Below are positions 7,686-16,091 of a DNA stretch of 57,028 bases, piece by piece (within the stretch, counting starts at the first letter, position 1; every line of letters starts with the position of its first letter). The stretch is from CAZUTK01 sp964623265 (GTDB lineage: Bacteria; Electryoneota; B3-LCP), in assembly GCA_964623265.1 (NCBI GenBank), contig CAZUTK010000010.1:1-57028 (forward strand), read 5' to 3'. A program made the position numbers and the translations under genes. The notes below the pieces were generated by a model. The model saw nothing but the letters and a program-made list of their open reading frames with translations, made no database searches and had not been told where the DNA came from.

Positions 7686-9902
7686 CTACCACCGACCTTT
7701 TCGAGAAAAACCGGTATGCAGCGGGCAGGATTCCAGGGGTGCATCTTCGACTTTGAACACTTCCTGAATGATGCGGGGACAGAACTGACCCGCCCGCTGA
7801 AAGGAGTCGGCGCAGATATCCAAGCGAATCACGCCGTCCGGCATGATGAAATCCGCGATTTCCCACTTCAGGGTATCATAAGCCATATTCATAAAATTCG
7901 CCCAGAGGGGCAGCGCCGCGCGGGATCCCGCCTGACCTGTGCCGAGACTGATGGAGGGGTCATCCACTCCCACCCAGACTCCGGCGACCAGCTGCGGTGT
8001 GAATCCCACAAACCAAGCGTCCGTGAAATCATTCGTCGTCCCTGTCTTTCCGCCCGCCGGTCGGGTGAATCCGTAGACGGAACGTATGGCGGCGCCGGTG
8101 CCGCGATCCAGCGCACTGCGCAGCATATCGGTCATAATATAGGCGGTCTGCTCCGAGAGCGCCACTTTCCGTTCCAGCGTCTGTTCGAAGAGGATCTCGC
8201 CGTCTCGGCGGGCGATGCGGGCGATGCCGAACGGCCTGCACCAGACACCGCGATTGGCGAATACGCCGAAAGCCGCGGTTAATTCGATGGGTTTGACTCC
8301 GCAGGCGCCCAACGCCAGAGCATCCACTTCATCCAGGTGCGTGGAAATACCCATCTGTCGGGCGTAGCGGATGACATCGGCGGGGCGGACGACTTCCTGA
8401 ATCAAGCGCACGGCGATCAGATTCAGAGATTTATTCAACCCTTCCCGCAGGGTCGTCAAGCCGCCGCGGCTCAAGTCATAATTTTCCGGAGCCCAGCGTT
8501 TGCCGTTGGGCAAGTGCACCACGACATCCTGGTTCAGCAGCTGATAGGTCGGCGGATAGCCGTTATCAATCGCCGCGGTGTAGACGAAGGGTTTGAAGGC
8601 AGACCCGGGTTGGCGCACCGCCTGGACGGCGCGGTTGAACTTCGATTCATCGAAATTCCGTCCGCCGATCATCGCTAAAATGCGTCCGGAAGTCGGGTCC
8701 AGCGCCACGAACGCCAGCTGGATTTGCGATTGATCCCGGAACAATGTATCCAGCCGGGCGTGATCGGCTAAGAGCGCCCGCGTTTCCGAGCTCGAAAGCC
8801 CCGGAAACTTCTCTCGCACCAACTGCGGTGCGATACTTCGGTAAAACCTTTCCGAAAAATTCCTCTGCAATGAATCAAGAAACGTTTTCGCCGCCTCTTC
8901 CGCGCAGGCTTGCAGGCGGCTGTCCAGCGTTGTGTAAACAGTCAAGCCGTCTTTATAATAATCGAATCCGATTTCATCGCCCAGTCTTTCCAATTCCTGC
9001 CGCACCATTTCGGTGAAATAGGGCGCGATCCCGAGGAATTCGGTCTGGCTGCGGGGGGATACCCGGATCGGCGCATTCACCGCAGTCTCATACTCGGATT
9101 CAGTGATGTAGCCGGCGTTTTTCATAAACTTCAAGATGAGATTGCGCCTGCCCAGCGCGGCATCCGGCCGGACAAAGGGGGAATAATGGGAAGGAGCCTT
9201 CAATTGCGCCGCCAGCAAGGCGCATTCTTCCAGCGTCAAATCCGTTGCGGATTTCGAGAAATAGCGCTGCGCCGCCGATTCCACTCCGTAGGCGCCGTGC
9301 CCGAAATACGCCTGAGTCAGATACATCTCCAGAATTTCGGATTTTGAATACGTGCGTTCGATCTGGAGCGAAGTGAGCGTCTCCTTCAATTTGCGGTTGA
9401 TCGTCTTCTCAGGGCTCAAATACAGGTTGCGCGCCAGCTGCTGCGTCAATGTGGACGCTCCCTGGCGGAAGGAGAGCGAAGCGATGTCAATGATCACAGC
9501 GCGGAAAATCCGCCCCAAATGCATGCCCCAGTGATCGTAAAAACGGCGGTCTTCGGTGACCAGCACGGCGTGGATCATATCTTCGGGGATCTGCTCCAGG
9601 GGGATGAACAGCCGGCGCTGCAAATAGAGCTCTTTGATGACACGACCGTCCGCGGAGAGCAGGGTAGTCGTCAGGCGGGGATCATAATGCTCCAGTTGCT
9701 CCAGGGAAGGCAGGTCGCGGGACAGGATGAAGAGATAAAATCCCAGTGCGCTTCCCCCGAGGATCGCCAGAAGCAAGCAGATCGCGAGGAGGCGCGCCGT
9801 TTTCCGGAACACGCCTTTCAGCGTTGCGGGTTGCGGAGCTTTTTTCGCCACATTTGATCCGAGAAATTGAGATAATATCGTAAAATATCGGGATGATGTC
9901 AA
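7686..9902 (-). CDS. mrcA: Penicillin-binding protein 1A, bifunctional peptidoglycan synthase
   Basis: 738 aa. It polymerises and cross-links peptidoglycan from the outer face of the inner membrane. A single membrane anchor lies at about 36-60. The GT51 glycosyltransferase domain (about 80-250) carries the catalytic glutamate at E117 in T-E-D-R-R-F-Y and the G-A-S-T-L-T-Q-Q motif. The transpeptidase domain has S434-x-x-K (G-S-A-F-K-P-F), S-L-N at 492-494 and K-T-G at 619-621. A GTG at 9851 (residue 18) is an alternative start that still keeps the anchor. It follows the LpxH-like gene by 77 bp on the same strand. The C-terminal tail after the transpeptidase has two cysteines near residues 710 and 730. 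Confidence 0.93.
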   Translation of the reverse strand: MTSSRYFTILSQFLGSNVAKKAPQPATLKGVFRKTARLLAICLLLAILGGSALGFYLFILSRDLPSLEQLEHYDPRLTTTLLSADGRVIKELYLQRRLFIPLEQIPEDMIHAVLVTEDRRFYDHWGMHLGRIFRAVIIDIASLSFRQGASTLTQQLARNLYLSPEKTINRKLKETLTSLQIERTYSKSEILEMYLTQAYFGHGAYGVESAAQRYFSKSATDLTLEECALLAAQLKAPSHYSPFVRPDAALGRRNLILKFMKNAGYITESEYETAVNAPIRVSPRSQTEFLGIAPYFTEMVRQELERLGDEIGFDYYKDGLTVYTTLDSRLQACAEEAAKTFLDSLQRNFSERFYRSIAPQLVREKFPGLSSSETRALLADHARLDTLFRDQSQIQLAFVALDPTSGRILAMIGGRNFDESKFNRAVQAVRQPGSAFKPFVYTAAIDNGYPPTYQLLNQDVVVHLPNGKRWAPENYDLSRGGLTTLREGLNKSLNLIAVRLIQEVVRPADVIRYARQMGISTHLDEVDALALGACGVKPIELTAAFGVFANRGVWCRPFGIARIARRDGEILFEQTLERKVALSEQTAYIMTDMLRSALDRGTGAAIRSVYGFTRPAGGKTGTTNDFTDAWFVGFTPQLVAGVWVGVDDPSISLGTGQAGSRAALPLWANFMNMAYDTLKWEIADFIMPDGVIRLDICADSFQRAGQFCPRIIQEVFKVEDAPLESCPLHTGFSRKGRW

Positions 9903-9979
9903 GCGGCATTCGGCTTAAAAGCCAAAAGCAGCCGAACATGCTGCTTTTTCTTACGGATGATACGGGGATTGGTTCCGGA

Positions 9980-10741
9980 TCAAATGGTGCGCAGAGCATC
10001 TTCTTCGCGGCGTTCCAGGATCGGTTGATTCCAATACTTAAGCGACATCGCGCCGTTTTCAAAAACCGCAAAGGAAAAATACTTCATCCAGTCGCCGGTG
10101 TTGACGTAAACGCCCTGTTCGACTTTCTCCAGCAACGGTTCATGAGTATGCGCAAACAGCACGTAATCGAACCCCTCGCGGATCATTCGCTGCGCCGCGC
10201 AGCGATAGGCTTCCCCGTCAATATCCCAGCGGCGGGAGGTGTGATTCCGGCTGGTGGAACTACTGTGGTGCGCGAGGTAGAGCGCCAGATCCGGGTGCAG
10301 ATAAGAGTAGAGCTTCTGATTCAGGGGGCTGCGGAAGATCCGCTTCAAGATGCGGTACCCCCAATCCGCCGGAGCCAATCCATCGCCGTGCAAGAGGTAG
10401 AATCTTTTCTCGTGATGGGTAAAGGTATAATGATCCAGGTGGACATTGGCGCCGATCTCCTCGATCAGAAAACGGCTCAGGGCGAAATCGTGGTTGCCCG
10501 CCAGATAATGCAGATCAATCCCCCGGCGTGTCAGACTCATCAAACGGCAAAGCACTTCAAGGTGTTGTTTGAGGATAACATGCTTCCACTCGAACCAGAA
10601 GTCGAAAAGATCGCCTAAAATGAATACTTTCTCCAAACGGTCTTCGTATTTGTCCAGGCACGCGAAGAGCCACTGTTTCGCCTGCAATTGTTCGGATTTC
10701 GGCTTCAAGCCGAGATGGGCGTCGGAGAGGAAGAGGAGCAT
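9980..10741 (-). CDS. lpxH: LpxH-like UDP-2,3-diacylglucosamine diphosphatase (calcineurin-like phosphoesterase)
   Basis: 253 aa from the ATG at 10741, chosen because the protein then opens M-L-L-F-L-S-D-A-H-L-G as the family does; the frame stays open upstream to 10822. The binuclear metal motifs are all present: D-A-H-L-G, G-D-L-F-D-F-W, G-N-H-D, H-G-D-G and H-T-H-E-P. LpxH removes UMP from UDP-2,3-diacylglucosamine in lipid A synthesis at the inner membrane face. The family has related phosphoesterases of unknown substrate, so the symbol is likely, not certain. It lies 40 bp after the membrane protein upstream. Confidence 0.75.
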   Translation of the reverse strand: MLLFLSDAHLGLKPKSEQLQAKQWLFACLDKYEDRLEKVFILGDLFDFWFEWKHVILKQHLEVLCRLMSLTRRGIDLHYLAGNHDFALSRFLIEEIGANVHLDHYTFTHHEKRFYLLHGDGLAPADWGYRILKRIFRSPLNQKLYSYLHPDLALYLAHHSSSTSRNHTSRRWDIDGEAYRCAAQRMIREGFDYVLFAHTHEPLLEKVEQGVYVNTGDWMKYFSFAVFENGAMSLKYWNQPILERREEDALRTI

Positions 10742-10781
10742 ATCGGATTTTCCATATGGTATTTTATCGCAAGCTTTCGAG

Positions 10782-11495
10782 CTATTGAATCCAGCCCAAT
10801 TCGCTGAACTGCGGGAAACCACGCCGCCAAATCCCCCAGATGAGGAAGAAAATCAGGGCAAAAGCATATCCCCGCAGGAAGAACTTTCGCACCGCATTCC
10901 GGCGCAGGGCGTGAGAACGACGATAGGATTCCATCAGGAAGAAAATCACCATCACCAGCGCGACGGGCAGCAAGATGAAGGTGGTTTGCCCTTCCACTGC
11001 ATCGGTGAAATAGGTGAATCCAAATAGAAGGGCTCCGAAAGTGATCCAGAACTCCCGCGGGCTGCTCGACAGACCGCTCGAAGCAGAAATCAGCGCAAGG
11101 GTGATGCCGACGACGCCGATATGCCAGAAAAGGTGCCCGATGGTTTCATCGAAGAAGTAAGTGAGGCGGAATAAGGGGAAATCTGTCATCCCGTGAAGGT
11201 GCCGGGCGATGGCATTCGCCGCCAGATTCATCCCGTGTCCATCCGCATAGAGCAAGGAAGCGATCAACAAGATGAAAAATGAGGGATCCATAGCGGAGAT
11301 TCGACGGTGCTGGAGCTTCAGGTAGAGCTTCCAGACCACGGTCAACACCACAAAGGGGGTCAGAAAGCCGACGAGGTCGCCGGAAGTGAGGCGGTAAAAG
11401 ACATCCACGTTCCAGAGGGGCGGGAGAATGTGAAGAAGAGCATAGGAACAGGCGAAGAGGAACAACCAAGCGGAAGGATCTTCCGTTCTGTTCAT
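10782..11495 (-). CDS. Polytopic membrane protein of unknown function
   Basis: 237 aa with about six to seven hydrophobic segments (roughly residues 8-26, 40-58, 70-86, 120-138, 150-166, 168-188 and 205-225). Histidines and acidic residues (H-G-M-N near 88, H-L-H-G-M near 100 and D-E-T-I-G-H near 116) sit at the ends of membrane segments. I do not recognise the family. It starts 27 bp after the CobO stop and may be the tail of that operon or the head of the envelope genes that follow. Confidence 0.6.
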   Translation of the reverse strand: MNRTEDPSAWLFLFACSYALLHILPPLWNVDVFYRLTSGDLVGFLTPFVVLTVVWKLYLKLQHRRISAMDPSFFILLIASLLYADGHGMNLAANAIARHLHGMTDFPLFRLTYFFDETIGHLFWHIGVVGITLALISASSGLSSSPREFWITFGALLFGFTYFTDAVEGQTTFILLPVALVMVIFFLMESYRRSHALRRNAVRKFFLRGYAFALIFFLIWGIWRRGFPQFSELGWIQ

Positions 11496-11522
11496 TGCAG
11501 TGCGGCTTTTACCCTGTATGAT

Positions 11523-12053
11523 TCAGCTTTCGATTCCTTTGCGGGCGACGACGCCGGCGGTGTAGTAATGCTTGATTTCCCGCATTTCTGTCACCAGATC
11601 CGCGCGGGCAATCACATCAGCGGGCGCTCGGCGTCCCGTTAGGATGAGCTCCATAGTGACGGGTTTGCTTTCCATCAGATCGAGGATTTCGTCGAGACGG
11701 ATCAAGCCGAACCAGTGCGCCACGAGGATTTCATCGAGAATAAGAAGATCCCACCGCTTGCCGGCGAGAATTTCGCGGGCTCGGGCGAGCGCGAGTTGCG
11801 CTTGGTTTCGATCCGCATCCGTCACTTCCTCTTTCCGGATGCACTTTCTGCGGCCGGTCTGCATGATTTCAACGTCGGGTGCAAAGCGGGCAAGCGCGTC
11901 CAATTCGCTGTAACGGCGGCCTTTCATAAACTGGATGATGTACACCTTCAGCCCTGCGCCGAGGGCGCGCAGAGCCAACCCAAGAGCCGCAGTAGTCTTG
12001 CCTTTTCCGTCTCCGGTATAGACCTGAATATAACCCTTCTTCAGCGGGCTCAT
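11523..12053 (-). CDS. cobO: Corrinoid adenosyltransferase CobO/BtuR
   Basis: 176 aa, normal length for the family. It transfers the 5'-deoxyadenosyl group of ATP to cob(I)alamin or cobyrinic acid diamide in the cytoplasm. A P-loop G-D-G-K-G-K-T-T begins at residue 14, followed by A-A-L-G-L-A-L-R. Further markers are the Q-F-M-K-G segment near 45 and D-L-L-I-L-D-E-I near 105. Its start overlaps the stop of the NifU-like gene by four bases, so it is translationally coupled to the Fe-S operon. No other cobalamin synthesis gene is present, so a salvage role fits best. Confidence 0.9.
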   Translation of the reverse strand: MSPLKKGYIQVYTGDGKGKTTAALGLALRALGAGLKVYIIQFMKGRRYSELDALARFAPDVEIMQTGRRKCIRKEEVTDADRNQAQLALARAREILAGKRWDLLILDEILVAHWFGLIRLDEILDLMESKPVTMELILTGRRAPADVIARADLVTEMREIKHYYTAGVVARKGIES

Positions 12054-12421
12054 TCCTGCGCCATTCTCTTCGCCGCGACGGTTCTCAAGGCTTCGGCGGC
12101 GAGATCCACGCTGTGTCTCTTGCGCTCCGGCACACCGCCCAAAGCTTTCGCCACGTCTTCGCCCTGCAGCTGCGCCGCCTGCTTCAGATCCATTGTCTGA
12201 GCCAGTTCGGACATCGCCGAACAGGCGGCGATCGTCCCCGAACAGCCCCGCACGCGGTAGGTGACCTTGCCGATCTTCCCTTGATCCGATTTCAGATAGA
12301 TCTTAATGCGGTCGAAGCAGCCTTCTCCTTTATAATGCACTTCCGCAACAGCGTCGGCGTCGGGCAGGTCGCCGATATTCTGAGGGTTTTGGAAGTGACG
12401 CATATATTCTTGACTGAACAC
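12050..12421 (-). CDS. Degenerate NifU/IscU-type scaffold lacking the third cysteine
   Basis: 123 aa, one NifU N-terminal domain. IscU and NifU scaffolds assemble [2Fe-2S] or [4Fe-4S] clusters on three cysteines plus an aspartate. Here the first is C35, in G-C-F-D-R rather than the usual C-G-D, and the second is C60 in R-G-C-S-G. The third, in K-x-H-C-S, is replaced by S104 (K-R-H-S-V-D-L-A, codon 12110-12112). The adjacent gene has all three. It may therefore bind a cluster differently, act as a partner or regulator of the intact scaffold, or only deliver clusters. Four-base overlap with cobO; 13 bp after the NifU-DUF59 gene. Confidence 0.8.
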   Translation of the reverse strand: MFSQEYMRHFQNPQNIGDLPDADAVAEVHYKGEGCFDRIKIYLKSDQGKIGKVTYRVRGCSGTIAACSAMSELAQTMDLKQAAQLQGEDVAKALGGVPERKRHSVDLAAEALRTVAAKRMAQE

Positions 12422-12434
12422 GTGATCATTCTCC

Positions 12435-13148
12435 TCATTCGTTCGGGTCGCCGGTGACGGGGGTTTTCACCGCTTCGCCGTTTTCATTTTTTAGTTCGAA
12501 TTTTTCCCGATCCAGGATTCGCACGATGATTTCCTGGATGCATTTCATGGATTCCAGCTTCTCGGTCACTTCTTCGCGGATGTTTTCCGCGTACATTTCA
12601 TCCGTGCCCTGCATCGAAATTTCGACGAAGACTCTGCCGCCGTCTATCTTGATGTAATTGACCATCCCCATCGAAACGATGGATCTGCCGGTCTGCGGAT
12701 TGATGACTCCCTTCAGGAGTTTGCGGATGGTCTCTTCATTCAGTTGGATCTCTTCTTCCTGCGCCAATCCGTGCGCGATCTCCCACTGCTTGATGGCGGC
12801 TTTCAAGCCGTTGACGGCCAGCACGGAGCAGTGCATTTTGATCGCCGGCAGTCCGCCCAGCTTCTCCGCAATCATCTTTGGGTGATAGGACTTGACCTCT
12901 TCGATTGTCTTGCCCTTGGCGAGCACCGTCGCCATAGATGCGGTGGCGATATTCGACGCGCAGCCGTAGGAGCGGAATTTTATATCTTCGATGACGTGGG
13001 TTTCCGGATTGACCTTGATGTTGAAGGTAACCATATCCCCGCAAGCGGGGGAGCCTTCCGTAGCAGTGGCATCCGGATTTTCCAATTCACCGACGTTCTG
13101 CGGGTGGGTGAAGTGCTCGATGACCTGAGGCGTATATTTGATCGCCAT
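12435..13148 (-). CDS. NifU scaffold fused to a DUF59 (MIP18/SufT-like) domain
   Basis: 237 aa in two parts. Residues 1-130 are an IscU/NifU scaffold with all ligands: C36 (A-C-G-D), C63 (Y-G-C-A-S-N) and C107 (K-M-H-C-S). Residues about 137-212 match the DUF59 fold (K-G-V-I-N-P-Q-T-G-R-S-I-V-S-M-G-M-V), as in the N-terminus of Mrp proteins. The usual NifU C-terminal domain with its CxxC is absent, and the DUF59 part lacks the reactive cysteine seen in the separate DUF59 protein at 17431. The fusion would join cluster assembly to a carrier or maturation-factor module in one chain. It follows the intact nifS by 35 bp. Confidence 0.85.
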   Translation of the reverse strand: MAIKYTPQVIEHFTHPQNVGELENPDATATEGSPACGDMVTFNIKVNPETHVIEDIKFRSYGCASNIATASMATVLAKGKTIEEVKSYHPKMIAEKLGGLPAIKMHCSVLAVNGLKAAIKQWEIAHGLAQEEEIQLNEETIRKLLKGVINPQTGRSIVSMGMVNYIKIDGGRVFVEISMQGTDEMYAENIREEVTEKLESMKCIQEIIVRILDREKFELKNENGEAVKTPVTGDPNE

Positions 13149-13183
13149 GGGATCTCCCGTTTCATCTTTCGCGATAATTTAGC

Positions 13184-14386
13184 TTAAAACTCATCTTTCT
13201 TCTTCTTGTAGTACGTCTCCCCCTCCGGCACGAATGCAGACATAGAACGCAGGAGTTCAACCACTTCTTTGACCTTCTGTGCGGCGCGGTCCACTTCCTC
13301 CACCGTATTCAGCTTCGAAAAGGAGAAGCGGATGGAACCATGGGCGTCTTCATGTTTCAAACCGATCGCCGTCAAGACATTGGAAGGCGTCAGCGATTTG
13401 GAAGAGCAAGCCGAACCGGAAGAGACGTAAACCCCGCGCATAGACAAGTGCATCAGGATGGCTTCTCCTTCGATGAAGCGGAAGGTGATATCGGCGTTAG
13501 TTGGGAGCCGCCGGTTTCCGCGGGGACCGTTCAGGTGCGTGTCGGGGATCTCCAGCAGGCGGGCGATCAAGCGGTCCCGGATGTTCGAGATATGCTCGGT
13601 GTCGGCAGCGAGATTTTCGAAAGCGATTTTCGCCGCGGCGGCGAAGCCGATGATGCCGGGCACATTTTCCGTCCCCGGGCGCAGGTTGAATTCCTGCGGA
13701 GCGCCTTCCAGGATCTTTTGCAGACGTACCCCTTTGCGCACGAACAAGGCGCCGACGCCTTTCGGTCCGTGCATCTTGTGCGCGTTGATTGAGAGCAGAT
13801 CCACCAGATCCGCGCGGACGTTGATGGGCATCTTCGCAAAGCTCTGAGCCGCATCGGTGTGGAAGAGGACGCCGCGTTCCCTGCAGACGGCGCCCAGCGC
13901 CTTCAAATCCTGAATCGTGCCGATTTCGTGATTCCCGTGAATGATGCTGACCAATGCCGTCTGAGGGGTGATGGCGGCTTTCAAGTCGTCGGGATTCACG
14001 AATCCTTCGCGGTCTACTTCCAGATAAGTAACTTTGAACCCCTCTTTTTCCAGGCGCTTCATCGCATTCAGGACGGCGTTGTGCTCGATCTTGCTGGTGA
14101 TCAGGTGCTTCTTCTCCGGCGGCATATTCAGAACGGTTCCGAAGATCGCCAGATTGTTGGCTTCCGTCGCCCCGCTCGTGAAGATCAGCTCTTCCGGTTC
14201 GGCGCCCAGGAAACCGGCGATGGCGGCGCGAGCCTCGCCGACGGCTTCCTCCGCCTCCAAACCCAACTGATGAAGAGAGGCGGGATTCCCGAACTTCTCA
14301 CGGAAGTAGGGGATCATCGCCTGCAGGACCGGTTCCAACAGGGGGGTGGTGTCGTTGTTGTCGAAGTAAATGGGTCGTTCTTCCAT
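13184..14386 (-). CDS. nifS: Cysteine desulfurase NifS/IscS family, intact
   Basis: 400 aa from the ATG at 14386, which gives the family opening I-Y-F-D-N-N-D-T-T-P and has GGGA six bases upstream; a GTG at 14398 abutting the previous stop is possible. It removes sulfur from cysteine as a persulfide for Fe-S clusters and tRNA thiolation. Pyridoxal phosphate residues are all visible: G-A-T-E-A-N-N, the stacking histidine in K-I-E-H-N, N-H-E-I-G, H-T-D-A-A-Q, and the Schiff-base lysine K204 in N-A-H-K-M-H-G-P-K-G. The catalytic cysteine is C327 in S-S-G-S-A-C-S-S. It lies between its degenerate paralogue and the scaffold gene. Confidence 0.92.
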   Translation of the reverse strand: MEERPIYFDNNDTTPLLEPVLQAMIPYFREKFGNPASLHQLGLEAEEAVGEARAAIAGFLGAEPEELIFTSGATEANNLAIFGTVLNMPPEKKHLITSKIEHNAVLNAMKRLEKEGFKVTYLEVDREGFVNPDDLKAAITPQTALVSIIHGNHEIGTIQDLKALGAVCRERGVLFHTDAAQSFAKMPINVRADLVDLLSINAHKMHGPKGVGALFVRKGVRLQKILEGAPQEFNLRPGTENVPGIIGFAAAAKIAFENLAADTEHISNIRDRLIARLLEIPDTHLNGPRGNRRLPTNADITFRFIEGEAILMHLSMRGVYVSSGSACSSKSLTPSNVLTAIGLKHEDAHGSIRFSFSKLNTVEEVDRAAQKVKEVVELLRSMSAFVPEGETYYKKKKDEF

Positions 14387-14398
14387 AAAATATCCCAC

Positions 14399-15535
14399 TT
14401 AAAAACTCATCGCCAGGAGTTGTTCCACGGCGGGCTTCAACGCGTTGATCAACATCTCTATTTCCTGCTCTTGGGTATCCCAGCTCAAGGAAAAGTTCAG
14501 CGAAGACGCGGCTTGTTCATCGCTTAAACCGATGGCTTTCAGCACATGGGAAGCCTTGTGGCCGACGGTGGCGCAGGCGGATCCGGCGGAAGCGAAGACG
14601 CCGTTCGCATCCAGCATTCTCAGCAGCGCTTCGGCTTCGATGCCTTCGATGCGGCAGCTGATAATCCCAGGAACGCGGGAAGGGAGATCTGCGTGGATGA
14701 TCAGGTTTTCGATCCTCTGCAATTCGCGCTTCAACATAGCATCGAGCCGCTTCAAGCGCAGGAAGCGCTCGTCCCGCTCATCGCGCATCAGCTCCAAGGC
14801 GCGTGCGAAGCCGACGATGCCCGCCAGGTCTTCCCGCCCGGATCTGCGCCCCATCTCCTGCGCACCTCCGTGCAGCTGCGGGATCAGGCGAGTCCCTTCC
14901 TTGATGTAGAGAGCTCCGACTGCCGGCGGACCTCCGATGAAACTCGAGCAGAGGGTTAAAGTATCCACCCCCAGCTCTTGAACGGTGACGGGGAAAAAAC
15001 GAGCCGCCACCGAAGCGTCGCAGTGGAACGGCACTCCGGCGGATTGCGCCTCTTCGGCGATTTCTTCCACCGGCTGGATGTTTCCGGTTTCAGCCACCAC
15101 CCAGCCGACGCTGATCAGCCTCGTGAACTTATTCAACAGCTTGCTCACGCTGAAAAGATTCAGACTGCCGTTGCCGTCCACCGGAATCAAAGATGTGGAA
15201 AATCCCCAGCGTTCCAGAGCCTCGGCGGACTTCAAGACGGAAAGCGGATCGGCGGCGCAAGCGAGCATCTGTCCGTTTTCGTGCGCCGTCAGAATGCCTT
15301 TGACCGCCAGATTGTTCGCCTCCATGCCGCCGGATGTGAACACGATCTCCTCGGGGGAGGCGCCGACGAAATCAGCGACTGTCTCCCTCGCCTGCGACAG
15401 GACTTTCGCGGCGGTTCTGCCAACCTGATGGACGGACAGCGGATTGCCGTAGACGCCTTCCAACACCGGAAACATAGCGTCCAGGATGCGCTGATCCAAG
15501 GGCGAACCGGATAAGTAATCAAAATAAGCGGACAT
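14399..15535 (-). CDS. NifS paralogue lacking the pyridoxal-phosphate lysine (predicted pseudoenzyme)
   Basis: 378 aa from the ATG at 15535, chosen for the opening Y-F-D-Y-L-S-G-S-P-L-D; the frame is open further upstream but overlaps queH. The fold aligns to the neighbouring NifS without gaps around the active site, yet the Schiff-base lysine is F199 (L-C-S-S-F-I-G-G-P, codon 14939-14941) and the histidine before it is a serine. Other cofactor contacts are also lost: Thr to M71, Gln to V176, the stacking His region reads A-D-P-L, and Asn of N-H-E-I-G is changed. Asp D173 and the sulfur-carrying cysteine C321 (S-A-G-S-A-C-A) remain. The frame is intact, so it is a maintained protein rather than a decayed gene. 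It might be a persulfide acceptor or a structural partner of NifS. Confidence 0.85.
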   Translation of the reverse strand: MSAYFDYLSGSPLDQRILDAMFPVLEGVYGNPLSVHQVGRTAAKVLSQARETVADFVGASPEEIVFTSGGMEANNLAVKGILTAHENGQMLACAADPLSVLKSAEALERWGFSTSLIPVDGNGSLNLFSVSKLLNKFTRLISVGWVVAETGNIQPVEEIAEEAQSAGVPFHCDASVAARFFPVTVQELGVDTLTLCSSFIGGPPAVGALYIKEGTRLIPQLHGGAQEMGRRSGREDLAGIVGFARALELMRDERDERFLRLKRLDAMLKRELQRIENLIIHADLPSRVPGIISCRIEGIEAEALLRMLDANGVFASAGSACATVGHKASHVLKAIGLSDEQAASSLNFSLSWDTQEQEIEMLINALKPAVEQLLAMSF

Positions 15536-15542
15536 TGTAAAT

Positions 15543-16091
15543 TTATACGTTGGAACGGGGATTTCTGATAGAAAAAATGCATCCACAATAGTTCTGACGA
15601 TACAAGCCCAGGCTGCGGCTGATTTCGACGGATCGTTTAAAGCCGTCCTTTTTCTTGAAATTCGTCGGGTAGTATTCAAGACCGTGCTCTTGGGCAATCC
15701 GTGCGCCGATCGAATTCACCAGATCCGCATTCTTGCGGGGGCTGGTGGTCAGCACGGTGCCGATGGCATCGAAGCCTTCGGCGACCGCTTTTTGCGCGGA
15801 CAGCTTCAAGCGGTATTCGATGCAGACCTCGCACCGTTTGCCGCCTTCCGGCTCGTCTTCCAGCCCGCGGATTTCTTCCATCCAATCGTCCGGCTGGTCG
15901 TCGTTGACACCGAATTCGACGGATGCGTTTTTCATCCATTGCAGGAACGCCGCCGCGCGGCGCTCGTACTCATCCTGCGGCTGGATGTTGGGATTGGCGA
16001 ACCAGAACAGGAGGCGTTCCAACCGCGGCAGGCGTTCCAGAGCCACGGTCGCGTCCGGCGCGCAGCAGACGTGCATCAGCAGCCGCATCAC
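15543..16091 (-). CDS. queH: Epoxyqueuosine reductase QueH
   Basis: 182 aa. It performs the last step of queuosine synthesis in tRNA anticodons, reducing epoxyqueuosine without cobalamin. Family marks are the vicinal C9-C10 in H-V-C-C-A-P, C87-x-x-C90 in R-C-E-V-C-I-E-Y-R-L, the T-T-S-P-R-K-N segment near residue 115, and the ending Y-R-Q-N-Y-C-G-C. These cysteines hold a [4Fe-4S] cluster and a redox pair in the family. Its ATG overlaps the stop of the gene upstream by four bases, and it is 7 bp from the degenerate nifS. It is a likely client of the operon's Fe-S machinery. Confidence 0.88.
   Translation of the reverse strand: MMRLLMHVCCAPDATVALERLPRLERLLFWFANPNIQPQDEYERRAAAFLQWMKNASVEFGVNDDQPDDWMEEIRGLEDEPEGGKRCEVCIEYRLKLSAQKAVAEGFDAIGTVLTTSPRKNADLVNSIGARIAQEHGLEYYPTNFKKKDGFKRSVEISRSLGLYRQNYCGCIFSIRNPRSNV

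Noticed and set aside
12054..12060. Cobalamin riboswitch for cobO
   Set aside because: cobO overlaps the preceding gene by four bases; there is no leader in which a riboswitch could fit.
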